Source of the DNA: Pseudomonas denitrificans (nom. rej.) | GTDB lineage: Bacteria; Pseudomonadota; Gammaproteobacteria; Pseudomonadales; Pseudomonadaceae | DNA: 64,000 nt | Direction of reading: 5' to 3' | NCBI RefSeq assembly: GCF_008807415.1 | Contig: NZ_CP043626.1 | Location: 4,812,501-4,876,500 of the forward strand | In this document: piece after piece, positions 13,598 to 23,582 of the stretch | Layout of the letters: each line of letters opens with the position of its first letter | How positions within the stretch are numbered: the stretch's first letter is position 1 | Made by a program: the position numbers and the translations under genes | The notes under the pieces: generated by a model | Database searches by the model: none | What the model saw: only the letters and a program-made list of their open reading frames with translations | What the model was told of the DNA's origin: nothing

Positions 13598-13896
13598 GTT
13601 CTCATGCCTTGAAAAACGACTACCCGGACGAATGGAAGGTTTTACGGGGAACCTCCTGACTTGTAGGAAGTCTTAATCCTCTTTATATAGCGTAGGTGAA
13701 GAACTCATCGAGCCTTCTGTGCGCGAGTAAAAACTGGAAGAAAGACATAGGTTTACTGAGCAGTCTGCATGAATATAATGTCGCGATCCACGCAGCCTCC
13801 TGAATTAAGCTGGCGTCGGAGCACCCCAACTGGCCATGTCCATTGTGCCAGCAGACTGACCAGCAATCCGCGGATGGAACCGCCAGGGGCACGCCA
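13598..13896. other. AT-richer intergenic stretch between att site and polysaccharide cluster
   Basis: About 300 bases with lower GC than the flanks and no convincing gene. It should contain the promoter of the polysaccharide operon; the AT-rich stretch around 13675-13690 (CCTCTTTATATAGCG) is the only promoter-like zone, without a clear -35 partner. In-frame alternative starts of the next gene (TTG 13843, GTG 13897) fall at its right end. Confidence 0.5.
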
Positions 13897-14874
13897 GTGA
13901 TCGCCGAAAACGCGGTTCAGCCAAAACCACAGCAGGACGTTGAAGCCGCCAAAACCCTGCGGGTCGGCATCTTGATGTCGACGTACAACGGCGCGACCTT
14001 TCTTGCCGAACAAATCGAGTCCCTGATTTCACAAAGCCATCAAAACTGGACGATTTTCGTTTCCGATGATGGCTCCCGTGATGCGACTCGAGAAATTCTG
14101 GAAAGCTATAAGAAGCAACTTGGAGATAATCGTTTGGTTATCTTCGATGGCCCCTGCCGTGGCTTTTCGGCCAACTTCATTTCCCTAATCAAACGCCCTG
14201 AACTGGAAGCAGATTTTTATGCATTCTGTGATCAGGACGACATCTGGGAATCTGAGAAGCTCGAACGTGCCGTGCGCTGGTGCAAGGAAGTGCCAAATGA
14301 GCGTCCAGCCCTGTATTGCACTCGAACCCAACTGGTCGATGCCAACGGCACCCCCATCGGCCTTTCCCCCCTGTTCGATGCGCCGCCGACCTTTCGCAAT
14401 GCCCTGGTTCAGAGCATCGCGGGTGGCAACACGATGCTTTTCAACCGATCCGCACGCCAGCTTCTGCTCAAGACCCACGACGAAGACCGTATCGTCTCCC
14501 ATGACTGGTGGGCGTATCTGGTGGTCTCGGGCTGCGGCGGCATCGTTCACTACGATCCGGTACCCACGATCGGCTATCGCCAGCATGGCAATAACCTGAT
14601 CGGCTCCAACTCCAGGATCAGCGACCGCGCCGTGCGCCTGAAAAAGATGATGGCCGGTACGTTCCGCGAGTGGAACGACGCCAATCTTCAAGCGCTGCAG
14701 GCTGTTCAGCCGGAATTGAGTGCAGAAAGCCGCCACACGCTGAGTCTCTTCATTCGCGCACGCAGGTCATCGCTTTTCAAGCGCCTGTTCCTGATCATCA
14801 AATCAGGAGTCTATAGGCAAACCCTTCTCGGCAATCTCGGCCTGACGGCGGCCGCCATTCTTCAGAGGCTCTAA
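13897..14874 (+). CDS. GT2-family (rhamnosyltransferase-like) glycosyltransferase
   Basis: A 325-residue (from GTG 13897) inverting glycosyltransferase of the GT-A fold. The N-terminal motif VGILMSTYNGATFLAEQIESL is the nucleotide-sugar strand. VSDDGSRDAT and CDQDDIWESEKLERAV carry the acidic metal/nucleotide-binding residues (DQDD as DXD-equivalent), and HDWWAYLV is the C-terminal acceptor-side motif. This sub-pattern is typical of enzymes adding rhamnose or related sugars in O-antigen assembly. GTG 13897 with AGGGG eight bases upstream is preferred over a TTG at 13843 without ribosome site; the start is uncertain. It stops three bases before rmlB, consistent with a dTDP-rhamnose-using enzyme. 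Confidence 0.8.
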   Translation: MIAENAVQPKPQQDVEAAKTLRVGILMSTYNGATFLAEQIESLISQSHQNWTIFVSDDGSRDATREILESYKKQLGDNRLVIFDGPCRGFSANFISLIKRPELEADFYAFCDQDDIWESEKLERAVRWCKEVPNERPALYCTRTQLVDANGTPIGLSPLFDAPPTFRNALVQSIAGGNTMLFNRSARQLLLKTHDEDRIVSHDWWAYLVVSGCGGIVHYDPVPTIGYRQHGNNLIGSNSRISDRAVRLKKMMAGTFREWNDANLQALQAVQPELSAESRHTLSLFIRARRSSLFKRLFLIIKSGVYRQTLLGNLGLTAAAILQRL

Positions 14875-14877
14875 TCC

Positions 14878-15936
14878 ATGACCATTCTCGTGACCGGAAG
14901 CGCAGGTTTCATCGGCGCCAACTTCGTCCTCGACTGGCTGGCAGTTCAGGATGAACCCGTGGTCAGCCTCGACAAGCTGACTTATGCAGGCAATCGCCAA
15001 AACCTTTCCAGCCTGGAGGATGACTCGCGGCACATCTTCGTCCAGGGCGACATCGGAGACCCGGACCTGGTGTCTCGCCTGTTGCAGGAACATCGTCCGC
15101 GCGCCGTCCTCAACTTCGCCGCGGAGTCACATGTGGATCGCTCGATCCACGGCCCGGAAGACTTCATCCAGACCAACATAGTCGGCACCTTCCGCCTGCT
15201 GGAAAGCGTACGCTCCTACTGGAACGGCTTGCAGGAATCCGAGAAGCGCGACTTCCGCTTCCTGCATGTATCCACGGACGAGGTGTACGGCTCCCTGTCA
15301 CCGACCGATCCAGCCTTCACCGAGAATAACAAGTACGAGCCCAACAGCCCGTACTCGGCATCCAAGGCCGCCTCCGACCATCTCGTCCGTGCCTACCACC
15401 ACACCTACGGGCTGCCGGTGCTGACCACCAACTGCTCGAACAACTATGGCCCCTATCACTTCCCTGAAAAACTGATCCCGCTGGTGATCCACAATGCCCT
15501 GGAAGGCAAGCCTCTGCCGATCTATGGCGATGGCCAGCAGATTCGCGACTGGCTGTACGTAAAAGACCACTGCAGCGCCATCCGCCGGGTCCTTGAGGCC
15601 GGCGCTCTGGGTGAGACCTATAACGTTGGTGGCTGGAACGAAAAGGCCAATATCGACGTGGTGCACACCCTTTGCGACATGCTTGACCAGGAACAGCCTC
15701 GCGCCGACGGCAAAAGCTACCGGGAACAGATCACCTTCGTGACAGATCGCCCAGGCCACGACCGCCGTTACGCCATCGATGCCACGCGCCTGGAGCGCGA
15801 GCTGGGCTGGCGGCCGGCGGAAACCTTCGATACCGGCATTCGCAAGACCGTTCGTTGGTACCTAGACAACCAGCAGTGGGTCAACAACGTCACCAGCGGC
15901 ACATACCGCGAGTGGGTAGGCAAACAGTACGCATGA
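14878..15936 (+). CDS. rmlB: dTDP-glucose 4,6-dehydratase
   Basis: A 352-residue extended-SDR enzyme, second step of dTDP-L-rhamnose synthesis: it converts dTDP-glucose into dTDP-4-keto-6-deoxyglucose with bound NAD. Motifs: [11 protein letters not shown] at the NAD Rossmann loop, STDEVYG with the catalytic Thr-Asp-Glu triad, [11 protein letters not shown] with catalytic Tyr and Lys, and the C-terminal [12 protein letters not shown]. Length is normal for RmlB. It starts three bases after the glycosyltransferase stop and overlaps rmlD by four bases. Gene order rmlBDAC is that of P. aeruginosa. Confidence 0.97.
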   Translation: MTILVTGSAGFIGANFVLDWLAVQDEPVVSLDKLTYAGNRQNLSSLEDDSRHIFVQGDIGDPDLVSRLLQEHRPRAVLNFAAESHVDRSIHGPEDFIQTNIVGTFRLLESVRSYWNGLQESEKRDFRFLHVSTDEVYGSLSPTDPAFTENNKYEPNSPYSASKAASDHLVRAYHHTYGLPVLTTNCSNNYGPYHFPEKLIPLVIHNALEGKPLPIYGDGQQIRDWLYVKDHCSAIRRVLEAGALGETYNVGGWNEKANIDVVHTLCDMLDQEQPRADGKSYREQITFVTDRPGHDRRYAIDATRLERELGWRPAETFDTGIRKTVRWYLDNQQWVNNVTSGTYREWVGKQYA

Positions 15937-16841
15937 GCAAGATTCTTCTTCTTGGCGCTAACGGCCAGGTCGGTTGGGAGCTGCAGCGCGCGCTGGCTCC
16001 TCTGGGAGAACTCGTTGTCTGCAACCGCCAGCAGGCCGATCTGAGTGATCTGGACGGGCTCGCCCGCCTTGTGGCGGACGAGCGCCCCGACGTCATCGTC
16101 AATGCGGGCGCGCATACGGCAGTGGACAAAGCGGAAACCGACGTCGAGGGCTCACGCAGGATCAACGCCGAAGCGGTCGCAGCTCTGGCACAGGCCGCGC
16201 AGGAGATTGGCGCCTGGCTGGTGCACTATTCGACCGACTATGTCTTCGACGGCGGCGGCGACCAGCCTTTTGAGGAAGACGCTGCTACCGGCCCCCTGGG
16301 AGTCTACGGACAGACCAAGCTGGAAGGTGAGCAGGCCATCCGAGACAGCGGTTGCAGCCATCTCATCTTCCGCACCAGCTGGGTCTATGCAGCGCGCGGA
16401 GCGAACTTCGCCAAGACCATGCTGCGACTGGCAAAGGAGCGCGACGAGCTCAGGGTGATTGCAGATCAGATCGGCGCCCCCACCAGCGCGGAACTGATTG
16501 CCGACATCACAGCCTTGGTCTTGCAGCGTCTGGCAAACGAACCTGCGCTCGCCGCTCGCGCTTCGGGCACCTACCATCTGGTGGCCAGCGGAGAAACCAG
16601 CTGGTACCACTACGCTCAGACAGTCATCGGCGAGGCCCTGCGCCTGGGATGCGAACTGCGCGCCAGCGCGCAGCACATCATCCCGATCCCGGCCAGCGAT
16701 TACCCGTTGCCCGCCAAGCGGCCAGCCAACTCGCGCCTGGCCAATGGCAAACTGCAGAGCACATTCGACTTGGTGCTCCCATCCTGGGAGTACCACGTTA
16801 AACGCATGATCAGAGAACTGGCGGACCAGGGAAATATATGA
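15933..16841 (+). CDS. rmlD: dTDP-4-dehydrorhamnose reductase
   Basis: A 302-residue SDR that performs the last NAD(P)H-dependent reduction to dTDP-L-rhamnose. Motifs: [17 protein letters not shown] (nucleotide-binding GxxGxxG), [22 protein letters not shown] and YGQTKLEGE with the catalytic YxxxK. The start ATG at 15933 lies in the ATGA overlap with rmlB; an upstream reading within rmlB is rejected. It overlaps rmlA by four bases. The C-terminal substrate-binding part ([14 protein letters not shown]) is intact. Cytosolic. Confidence 0.97.
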   Translation: MSKILLLGANGQVGWELQRALAPLGELVVCNRQQADLSDLDGLARLVADERPDVIVNAGAHTAVDKAETDVEGSRRINAEAVAALAQAAQEIGAWLVHYSTDYVFDGGGDQPFEEDAATGPLGVYGQTKLEGEQAIRDSGCSHLIFRTSWVYAARGANFAKTMLRLAKERDELRVIADQIGAPTSAELIADITALVLQRLANEPALAARASGTYHLVASGETSWYHYAQTVIGEALRLGCELRASAQHIIPIPASDYPLPAKRPANSRLANGKLQSTFDLVLPSWEYHVKRMIRELADQGNI

Positions 16842-17719
16842 AGCGCAAAGGAATCATTCTCGCCGGCGGCTCCGGCACCCGCCTGCACCCGGCCACCCTG
16901 GCCATATCCAAGCAATTGCTGCCGGTCTACGACAAGCCAATGATCTACTACCCGCTGAGCACCCTGATGCTCGCGGGGATCAGCGACATCCTGATCATCT
17001 CCACTCCCCAGGACACGCCACGGTTCGAGCAATTGCTGGGGGATGGCAGCCAGTGGGGTTTGAATCTGCGGTATGCGATCCAGCCCTCACCGGACGGCCT
17101 CGCGCAGGCCTTCCTGATCGGCGAGGAGTTCATCGGCGACGACCTTTGCGCACTGGTACTGGGCGACAACATCTACCATGGGCACGATTTCCAGGAGCTG
17201 CTGCACAACGCAATGCAGCGCAACTCGGGTGCTAGCGTGTTCGCGTATCACGTGCATGACCCGGAACGTTACGGTGTCGTCGAGTTCGATAGCGAAGGAA
17301 AGGCGATAAGCCTGGAAGAGAAGCCCTCCAAGCCCAAGTCCAACTATGCGGTCACGGGTCTTTACTTCTACGACAACCGGGTCGTTGAGATCGCCAAGAA
17401 CATCAAGCCCTCTCCTCGGGGAGAGCTTGAGATCACCGACATCAACAAAGCCTACCTGGAGGCCGGTGCGCTGTCGGTAGAAATCATGGGCCGTGGCTAT
17501 GCCTGGCTGGACACCGGCACTCACGACTCCCTGCTCGAAGCCAGCCACTTCATCGCCACCCTGGAAAATCGCCAAGGGCTCAAGGTTGCCTGTCCAGAAG
17601 AAATCGCTTTTCGGCAGCGGTGGATCACTGCGGAACAATTGGACAAGCTTGCCGAACCGCTGTGCAAGAACGGTTACGGACAGTACTTGAAGCGCTTGAT
17701 CGTGGAGACGGTTTACTGA
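16838..17719 (+). CDS. rmlA: Glucose-1-phosphate thymidylyltransferase
   Basis: A 293-residue nucleotidyltransferase making dTDP-glucose from dTTP and glucose-1-phosphate, the feedback-controlled first step of the rhamnose pathway. Motifs: [16 protein letters not shown] (the signature LAGGxGTRL), [51 protein letters not shown] and the metal-binding [17 protein letters not shown]. Length is typical. Coupled to rmlD by ATGA; its TGA shares bases with the rmlC start. Confidence 0.97.
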   Translation: MKRKGIILAGGSGTRLHPATLAISKQLLPVYDKPMIYYPLSTLMLAGISDILIISTPQDTPRFEQLLGDGSQWGLNLRYAIQPSPDGLAQAFLIGEEFIGDDLCALVLGDNIYHGHDFQELLHNAMQRNSGASVFAYHVHDPERYGVVEFDSEGKAISLEEKPSKPKSNYAVTGLYFYDNRVVEIAKNIKPSPRGELEITDINKAYLEAGALSVEIMGRGYAWLDTGTHDSLLEASHFIATLENRQGLKVACPEEIAFRQRWITAEQLDKLAEPLCKNGYGQYLKRLIVETVY

Positions 17720-18264
17720 TGAAAGCCACACGACTTGCCATACCTGATGTCATCCTTCTGGAGCCAAGAGTTTTCGGGGATGAACGTGGTTTCTTCTTCG
17801 AAAGTTTCAATCACCGGCAATTCGAGGAAGTTGTTGGAAGGTCGGTCAAATTCGTTCAGGACAATCACTCCAAGTCCGCCAAGGGCGTGCTGCGGGGCCT
17901 CCATTATCAGTTGTCACAAGCACAAGGAAAACTTGTGCGTGTCACTGCGGGGGAGGTTTTTGACGTCGCCGTTGACTTGCGCAAGAGCTCGCCAACTTTC
18001 GGAAAGTGGGTCGGCGAGCGCCTGAGCGCAGAGAACAAGCTGCAGATGTGGGTTCCAGAAGGCTTCGCACACGGATTTGTAGTGCTGAGCGAGAGTGCAG
18101 AGTTTCTCTACAAAACCACCGACTTCTACGCGCCGGAGCACGAGCGGTGCATCGCCTGGAATGACCCTGCACTGGGCATTCAATGGCCCCTCGAGCAACC
18201 GCCCCAACTGTCTGCAAAAGATGCTGCGGCTCCCTATCTTTTCGACGCAACGACCTATGAGTAA
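17719..18264 (+). CDS. rmlC: dTDP-4-dehydrorhamnose 3,5-epimerase
   Basis: A 181-residue cupin that epimerises C3 and C5 of dTDP-4-keto-6-deoxyglucose. Motifs: FGDERGFFFESFN, the active-site GVLRGLHYQ with the catalytic His, AGEVFDVAVDLRKSSPTFGKW, and PEGFAHGFVVLSE. The ATG overlaps the rmlA stop (TGATG at 17717). After the stop, a 59-base gap leads to wzm. Some codons here are less GC-rich than in rmlBDA, a first sign of the lower-GC accessory segment that follows. Confidence 0.96.
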   Translation: MKATRLAIPDVILLEPRVFGDERGFFFESFNHRQFEEVVGRSVKFVQDNHSKSAKGVLRGLHYQLSQAQGKLVRVTAGEVFDVAVDLRKSSPTFGKWVGERLSAENKLQMWVPEGFAHGFVVLSESAEFLYKTTDFYAPEHERCIAWNDPALGIQWPLEQPPQLSAKDAAAPYLFDATTYE

Positions 18265-18323
18265 TTGCTCTCGATGACTACTAAACATTTCCGTATGCAG
18301 ATCCAACGTTTCGAGATGAATGC

Positions 18324-19154
18324 ATGAGCACTCGCCTTCATCACGCGGCCAATCCGCCCGAAATGACGCGTAGTTTCTGGGCAAATAGATCGATCATCTG
18401 GAAGATGGCTGTCCGTGAAGTAATCGGCAGGTACCGTGGCTCGATAATGGGCTTGGCTTGGTCGTTCTTCAACCCAATACTTCTGCTGGTCGTTTATACC
18501 TTCATATTTGGCGTCGTCTTCCAGTCTCGCTGGGGAAACACCGAGCCACACAATACCGGTGACTTCGCGATCATCATTTTTTCCGGGATGATCGTTCATG
18601 GTCTTTTTGCCGAGTGTTTCAACCGTGCACCGACACTGATCACCGGCAACCCCAACTATGTGAAGAAAATTGTTTTCCCCCTAGAAATCCTCCCCTGGAT
18701 ATCTATGGGGGCGGCGCTCTTTCACACTGGCATCAGCTGGCTCGTCCTACTTGTAGCCGAGTTGCTGCTCAAGGGTAGCATTCCGCTTACTACTGTTCTG
18801 TTTCCAGTTGTATTACTCCCACTGATCATCCTGACCATGGGGTTTTCCTGGTTTCTCGCTGCCTTGGGTGCCTATCTACGCGACATATCCCAAATCACAG
18901 GAATCATCACCACAGTTTTGATGTTCCTATCTCCCATGTTCTATCCCATCACGGCTATTCCGGAGGCGTATCGCCCGCTGCTCTATATCAACCCCCTGAC
19001 TCTCATCATTGAAGAGTCCAGAGAGGTTCTGATCTGGGGAAATCTGCCATCCATCACACAGCTCGGTAGCTACTACCTAGTGAGTGTTCTGATTGCCTGG
19101 CTTGGTTTCTGGTGGTTCCAGAAGACACGTAAAGGCTTCGCGGACGTTCTTTGA
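18324..19154 (+). CDS. wzm: O-polysaccharide ABC transporter, membrane subunit
   Basis: A 276-residue ABC-2-type permease. The N-terminal amphipathic stretch (MAVREVIGRYRGSIMGLAWSFFNPILLLVVYTFIFGVVF) with the YRGSxLGxxWxxxxP pattern is characteristic of Wzm/KpsM-type polysaccharide exporters. Six TM segments follow, ending near FWWFQKTRKGF. Two Wzm subunits with two Wzt ATPases form the channel that flips lipid-linked O chain to the periplasm. The partner wzt lies 5.5 kb downstream, separated by glycosyltransferases, an unusual but known arrangement. Together they show an ABC-transporter-dependent O-chain route (no Wzy seen). Confidence 0.9.
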   Translation: MSTRLHHAANPPEMTRSFWANRSIIWKMAVREVIGRYRGSIMGLAWSFFNPILLLVVYTFIFGVVFQSRWGNTEPHNTGDFAIIIFSGMIVHGLFAECFNRAPTLITGNPNYVKKIVFPLEILPWISMGAALFHTGISWLVLLVAELLLKGSIPLTTVLFPVVLLPLIILTMGFSWFLAALGAYLRDISQITGIITTVLMFLSPMFYPITAIPEAYRPLLYINPLTLIIEESREVLIWGNLPSITQLGSYYLVSVLIAWLGFWWFQKTRKGFADVL

Positions 19155-19179
19155 GCAGGTTTTCTGCATTATTAGGAAG

Positions 19180-22100
19180 ATGATGATGATGCGATTCTTC
19201 AAATCGCTACCAGACAGCCTTGGGCGAAAACTGGAGCGTCTGAAGTGGCAATCGGCCTTGGAGAAAAGCCCGCTCTTCAATGCAGCCTGGTACCTCTCCC
19301 AAAACTCCGATGTTAAGGCTGCCGGCATCAATCCGCTGAGCCACTACCTCAGCATTGGCTGGCGTGAGATGCGCGATCCCTGTCCTGAGTTCGACGGGGC
19401 CTATTACCTGACCCGTTATCCGGACGTTGCATCCCTGAATGTTCCGCCCCTGGTACATTACTGGCTCCACGGACGCCATGAAGGCCGCCATCTGAATCCT
19501 TCGCTGGACCTGGACTGGATCAACGCCGAGCATGCGCAATCGCTCTCGGCATGCGAGGACTCGACATCTCCTGGTAATGACGCCCCCTACATCAGTGTCA
19601 TCATTCCCACCTACAACCGACTGCGGTTATTACCGACCGTCATCGAGTCCTGGCGACTAGTCAACCGGGAAACTCCATTCGCCTATGAGATCATCTTCTC
19701 GGATGATGGCTCGGAAGACGGCAGCGTTGAGTATCTGGAGCAGATCAACGATCTACCCATCCGCGTTTTACGCAATGACCATGGCGGGGCATCGAAAGCG
19801 CGAAACGCAGCAATTCTTGCCGCCAAGGGCGAACGCCTCCTGATTATTGGCGACGACATATTCCCCGACGCTCAAATCCTGAATGTCCACGCGCGCCTGG
19901 CCAGGACGCTTGGTAAGAATGTCGCCACCCTTGGTGTTGTCGATTGGGCGCCCGACCTGACAGTCAACCATCTGATGGAGCACATTACCGAGATCGGGAA
20001 TGAGCAGTTCAGTTACAACCGCCTGCCTGATAATGCCTTCGTCGATTTCCGCCACTTCTATACCTGCAATATCTGCATCGACAAAGACATCGTGGTCCAG
20101 GAGAAGAAAATCTTCGATGATCGCTTCGACCAATATGGTTTCGAGGATATCGAACTCGGCTACAGGCTTTCGCTGCGCGGTCTGAAGATCTACTACACCA
20201 CCGAAGCAAAGGGGGATCATTACCACCCCTACATTGTTGAGGGCTTCTGCAAACGCCAGATCTGCTCAGGCCGAATGGCCGTCGTTTTCAGAGATGCTCA
20301 CCCAGGCGTTGGTCGCATACTTGGCATAGATGCACTGGAGGCCGCAGCACGACAGCGGCCGGGATCTGCCAATGCCGCATCCGGGAAAGTCTGGCAGAAC
20401 AGACTTGATGCACTGGTCGCACATTGCAATGCGTTGGAAGGGCTGATCGTGGATGGAGGAAAGGCCTCCCGTACCTTGATTGGCGGTTATCTCAGCCTGC
20501 TCTACAGCACTCTGTTTCGAGCGATGTACGAATACGGGGTATTGCAGCGAATCACCTCGAGCGAGCAGCAAGTTCTACCGCTGGCGATGGAGCGTAATTT
20601 CTCATCGGCATGGAAGGACTACTGGCAGCACATCGAACGTACTCCCGCTGACGCTCTGGCATTGAACCGGGAGCAGATGCATAACCTCCTCGATGCCCAC
20701 GTTGCACGCGACAGGTCAATCCTAGTAGATCCTGAGCAGCAGTCCGCCATGTTCCAGGAGCTTTCGCTCCTGCAAGGACTGCGCACCATTCCGGCTGCCG
20801 ACAACAACCGGCGCATGCGCCTGCAGAGACAGGCGGGTCGTGCGCTGTACTGGCTGGTACGTGACCCTCGGTATCTGTTCCGCCGCATCCAGGAAAGCCT
20901 CCAGCGCCGGGCCGGCAATGCCCCCGTTCAGGCGCCGAGCAGTGGGCAGCGTACTCAATCTACTTTCGCCCTGGTTCTTGACGAGTCACATCCTGCGGCC
21001 AACTCGATCCGCGAATCCTTTACACACATCATGGGCAATGAGGCGACTATCCTCTCGCCCGCCGAAGCCCTGCAGGCAATACAGAGAGAGGCCACAGACA
21101 ATCTGGTCCTGTTCCGACCGCAAAGTGGTTCCGGCATGCCTAACCGCGACCATTTGCTGGGAGCATGGCTGGCAGTCGCAGAAAATCGCGCGGATCTTTG
21201 TCTGATTTCCTACGGGCTGGAGAATGACGGCACTGTCACGCATGGCAATCTTTCGGATCAGCTAGTGTTCTCCGCCCACCTGCTGCCGGCCGTGCTGAAC
21301 GGCACTCTCGGACAGGCCTCCTTCGCTGGCAAGATCTACCGGACGGAGCCGTTGGAAAAAGGCGATTGGCGAAAATCTTCATTGAACGAACTGCTCTGCA
21401 CCGAGGTTTCGTTCAATGAACACAACTCCTGGTTCTCCACCAAGACTGGCACCCACGCCCAGCGCCCATACGCGCCTGCCAAGCTCCCTGTCATGGAAAA
21501 GAACCGGCCGACTGTCTTCGTGTTTCCGGTCTTCGTCGCAGTGGGCGGCGTAGAGCGAAATACAGTCGAGATTATTCGTAAGCTAGACAGTTCCTACGAC
21601 TTCGTCGTCATTACCATGGAGCGTCTGCGCCAGGAGCAGGGCAGTCTCGCCGCACAATTCCAGGATGCCGGTGCGCGTCTGGTAGAGATGTCCGAGATAA
21701 CGACTCACTCGGAATACCTTCGCCTTCTTCTTCAGCTCAAGAAATGGATTAGCCCGGACTTCATCTGGATCGCCAATGGCTCTCCCTGGCTATGCGATAA
21801 CGCCCAGAATCTGCGTGCCCTGTTCCATGACATCCCGGTCATCGACCAGGAGGTCTACGACGTGAACGAAGGCTGGATCAATCGCTATCACGAGCCAGGT
21901 ATCCAGTCATTTGATCGCTTTATCGCCATCAACCAGAAGATCCAGCATAAGTTCATCGAACAGTTGAACATGGATAGGGAGAAAATCGATCTCATCTATT
22001 CGGCGGTAAACACTCAGAAGATCATCGATTTCAAGAAGTCCGACTCCACTCCTGACGCAGTGCGCGAAAAGTTGGGCCTTCCTGACGACCGTAAACTGTT

Positions 22101-22647
22101 CACCTTCGTCGGTAGGCTCACCCGACAGAAGCGACCGCTGGAGTTCCTGAAGCTGGCCCAGCTTCGCAAGGACCTTACAGACGAAATGTATGTATTGGTT
22201 GGGGACGGTGAGCTCAGCAGCGAATGCCACGCGTTCATCGCAAGGGAGAACCTGAGTAACGTCAAGTGCATTCCGTATGTCGCCAACACCCTGGAACTGG
22301 CGTCGGTCACCAGCGGGCTGATCATCACCTCGGCCTATGAGGGCTTGCCGATCGCCATGCTGGAAGTGATCAATTTCGGGGTCCCGGTATTCTCTACCGA
22401 CGCCGGTGACATCAGCGTCGTACTGGAGGAGTTCGCGGGCGGGCAGACCATTGCCGTCGATGCCAGCGAGGCGGATCGCGCAACCGCTTTCAGTCAGTGG
22501 CACGAGCGACTTCCAGAGTACCGCCGCAATCTTCAAGCTCAGGAGGCAGACATTCTGGATCGGTTCTCCAGTGAGCATATCGCCAAGCAGTACATCGACT
22601 GCTTCTACAAGGCTAGCCAGCCTTATCTGGAGCAGAACATCCCATGA
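19180..22647 (+). CDS. Large GT2-GT4 fusion glycosyltransferase
   Basis: 1155 residues from the first of four consecutive ATGs (19180-19191); AGGAAG just upstream fits the third or fourth better. Residues 31-68 and 69-107 are two copies of a 'F-A-YL-yPDV---nPL-HYl--G--EgR' repeat often found in front of polysaccharide glycosyltransferases. Residues 137-400 are a GT-A domain (YISVIIPTYNRLRLLPTV, SDDGSEDGSVEYLEQ, FEDIELGYRLSLRG). Residues about 400-770 are a linker of unknown fold. Residues 775-1150 are a GT-B/GT4 domain (VAVGGVERNTVEI, FTFVGRLTRQKRPLEFL, TSAYEGLPIAMLEVINFGVPV). One chain probably adds two different sugars of the repeat or adaptor. Overlaps the epimerase by four bases. Confidence 0.85.
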   Translation: MMMMRFFKSLPDSLGRKLERLKWQSALEKSPLFNAAWYLSQNSDVKAAGINPLSHYLSIGWREMRDPCPEFDGAYYLTRYPDVASLNVPPLVHYWLHGRHEGRHLNPSLDLDWINAEHAQSLSACEDSTSPGNDAPYISVIIPTYNRLRLLPTVIESWRLVNRETPFAYEIIFSDDGSEDGSVEYLEQINDLPIRVLRNDHGGASKARNAAILAAKGERLLIIGDDIFPDAQILNVHARLARTLGKNVATLGVVDWAPDLTVNHLMEHITEIGNEQFSYNRLPDNAFVDFRHFYTCNICIDKDIVVQEKKIFDDRFDQYGFEDIELGYRLSLRGLKIYYTTEAKGDHYHPYIVEGFCKRQICSGRMAVVFRDAHPGVGRILGIDALEAAARQRPGSANAASGKVWQNRLDALVAHCNALEGLIVDGGKASRTLIGGYLSLLYSTLFRAMYEYGVLQRITSSEQQVLPLAMERNFSSAWKDYWQHIERTPADALALNREQMHNLLDAHVARDRSILVDPEQQSAMFQELSLLQGLRTIPAADNNRRMRLQRQAGRALYWLVRDPRYLFRRIQESLQRRAGNAPVQAPSSGQRTQSTFALVLDESHPAANSIRESFTHIMGNEATILSPAEALQAIQREATDNLVLFRPQSGSGMPNRDHLLGAWLAVAENRADLCLISYGLENDGTVTHGNLSDQLVFSAHLLPAVLNGTLGQASFAGKIYRTEPLEKGDWRKSSLNELLCTEVSFNEHNSWFSTKTGTHAQRPYAPAKLPVMEKNRPTVFVFPVFVAVGGVERNTVEIIRKLDSSYDFVVITMERLRQEQGSLAAQFQDAGARLVEMSEITTHSEYLRLLLQLKKWISPDFIWIANGSPWLCDNAQNLRALFHDIPVIDQEVYDVNEGWINRYHEPGIQSFDRFIAINQKIQHKFIEQLNMDREKIDLIYSAVNTQKIIDFKKSDSTPDAVREKLGLPDDRKLFTFVGRLTRQKRPLEFLKLAQLRKDLTDEMYVLVGDGELSSECHAFIARENLSNVKCIPYVANTLELASVTSGLIITSAYEGLPIAMLEVINFGVPVFSTDAGDISVVLEEFAGGQTIAVDASEADRATAFSQWHERLPEYRRNLQAQEADILDRFSSEHIAKQYIDCFYKASQPYLEQNIP

Positions 22648-23582
22648 AGACCTTACTCGTCGGTGGCCACGGTTTCATAGGAGAGCACTTATCCAACCTG
22701 TTGCTTTCCAGAGACCATCAGGTGACCTGCATCAGCCGGCATTCACCTCCCCAGACCACCGACAGTCGGATCGTGCAGGTGATGGGGAGCTATGCCGACC
22801 GCGAGCTGCTACGCAACGCATTGAAAGGCATTCAGTCGGTCGTGCACTTGGCGCACGAAAGCATCCAGCTCAACCAGACGTGCGACATGCGCCTTGAGTA
22901 CGAACGCAACGTCCTACCCGCCATCCAGCTGATGGAAGAATGCCTTCATGCAGGTGTCGAAAAGTTTATTTTCGTCTCTTCAGGTGGCACGGTTTATGGC
23001 AATTCATTGGAGCATCGCCCAATCCGGGAGTGCAGCCCGACCTCGCCAATATCGCTGTATGGCACCTCCAAACTGAACATTGAGCAAATCGCTCGGCTGT
23101 ACTTCCAGCAACGCGGGCTCCCGGCAGTAATCGTGAGGCCCGGAAACGCTTACGGCCCGGGCCAGATTCCGTTCAAAGGGCAAGGCATCGTCGCCACCAC
23201 CTTGGCCTCTGTGCTGCAGAAGCGGCCGATTCCGGTGTTCGGAAGCGGTGGCTCGGTGCGCGATTACGTCCATGTGGACGATATTGCCCAGGCCATTGCT
23301 ACGCTGATCCACACCGCACCTAATGGCGAGACTTTCAATATCGGGACTGGTGTCGGCGTCGCCACCATCGACCTTCTCAATCGCTACCTGCGCCCGTTGG
23401 TCGAGAATGACGGCCATGAACTGTTGATCAAACGCGAAGCACCCCGCCCCATGGATGTCGGCTACAACGTCCTCGATATCGAGAAGCTGACCAGACAGAT
23501 CGACTACTCCCCGATGGCCTTGCAGGAAGGCCTTCCTGCGACCTGGGAGTGGATCAAGGCATATCTGAGCAAGCAAAAATGA
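22644..23582 (+). CDS. NAD-dependent sugar-nucleotide epimerase/dehydratase
   Basis: A 312-residue extended SDR. Motifs: LLVGGHGFIGEHL (NAD-binding), VVHLAHES, FVSSGGTVYGNS with the catalytic Ser/Thr, YGTSKLNIEQIAR with catalytic Tyr and Lys, and RPGNAYGPGQ. Closest in pattern to UDP-glucose/UDP-GlcNAc 4-epimerases (GalE/WbpP-like), so it may supply a galacto- or N-acetylgalactosamine-type donor. The substrate cannot be read from sequence. Coupled by ATGA overlaps on both sides, so it belongs functionally to the polysaccharide operon. Confidence 0.88.
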   Translation: MKTLLVGGHGFIGEHLSNLLLSRDHQVTCISRHSPPQTTDSRIVQVMGSYADRELLRNALKGIQSVVHLAHESIQLNQTCDMRLEYERNVLPAIQLMEECLHAGVEKFIFVSSGGTVYGNSLEHRPIRECSPTSPISLYGTSKLNIEQIARLYFQQRGLPAVIVRPGNAYGPGQIPFKGQGIVATTLASVLQKRPIPVFGSGGSVRDYVHVDDIAQAIATLIHTAPNGETFNIGTGVGVATIDLLNRYLRPLVENDGHELLIKREAPRPMDVGYNVLDIEKLTRQIDYSPMALQEGLPATWEWIKAYLSKQK

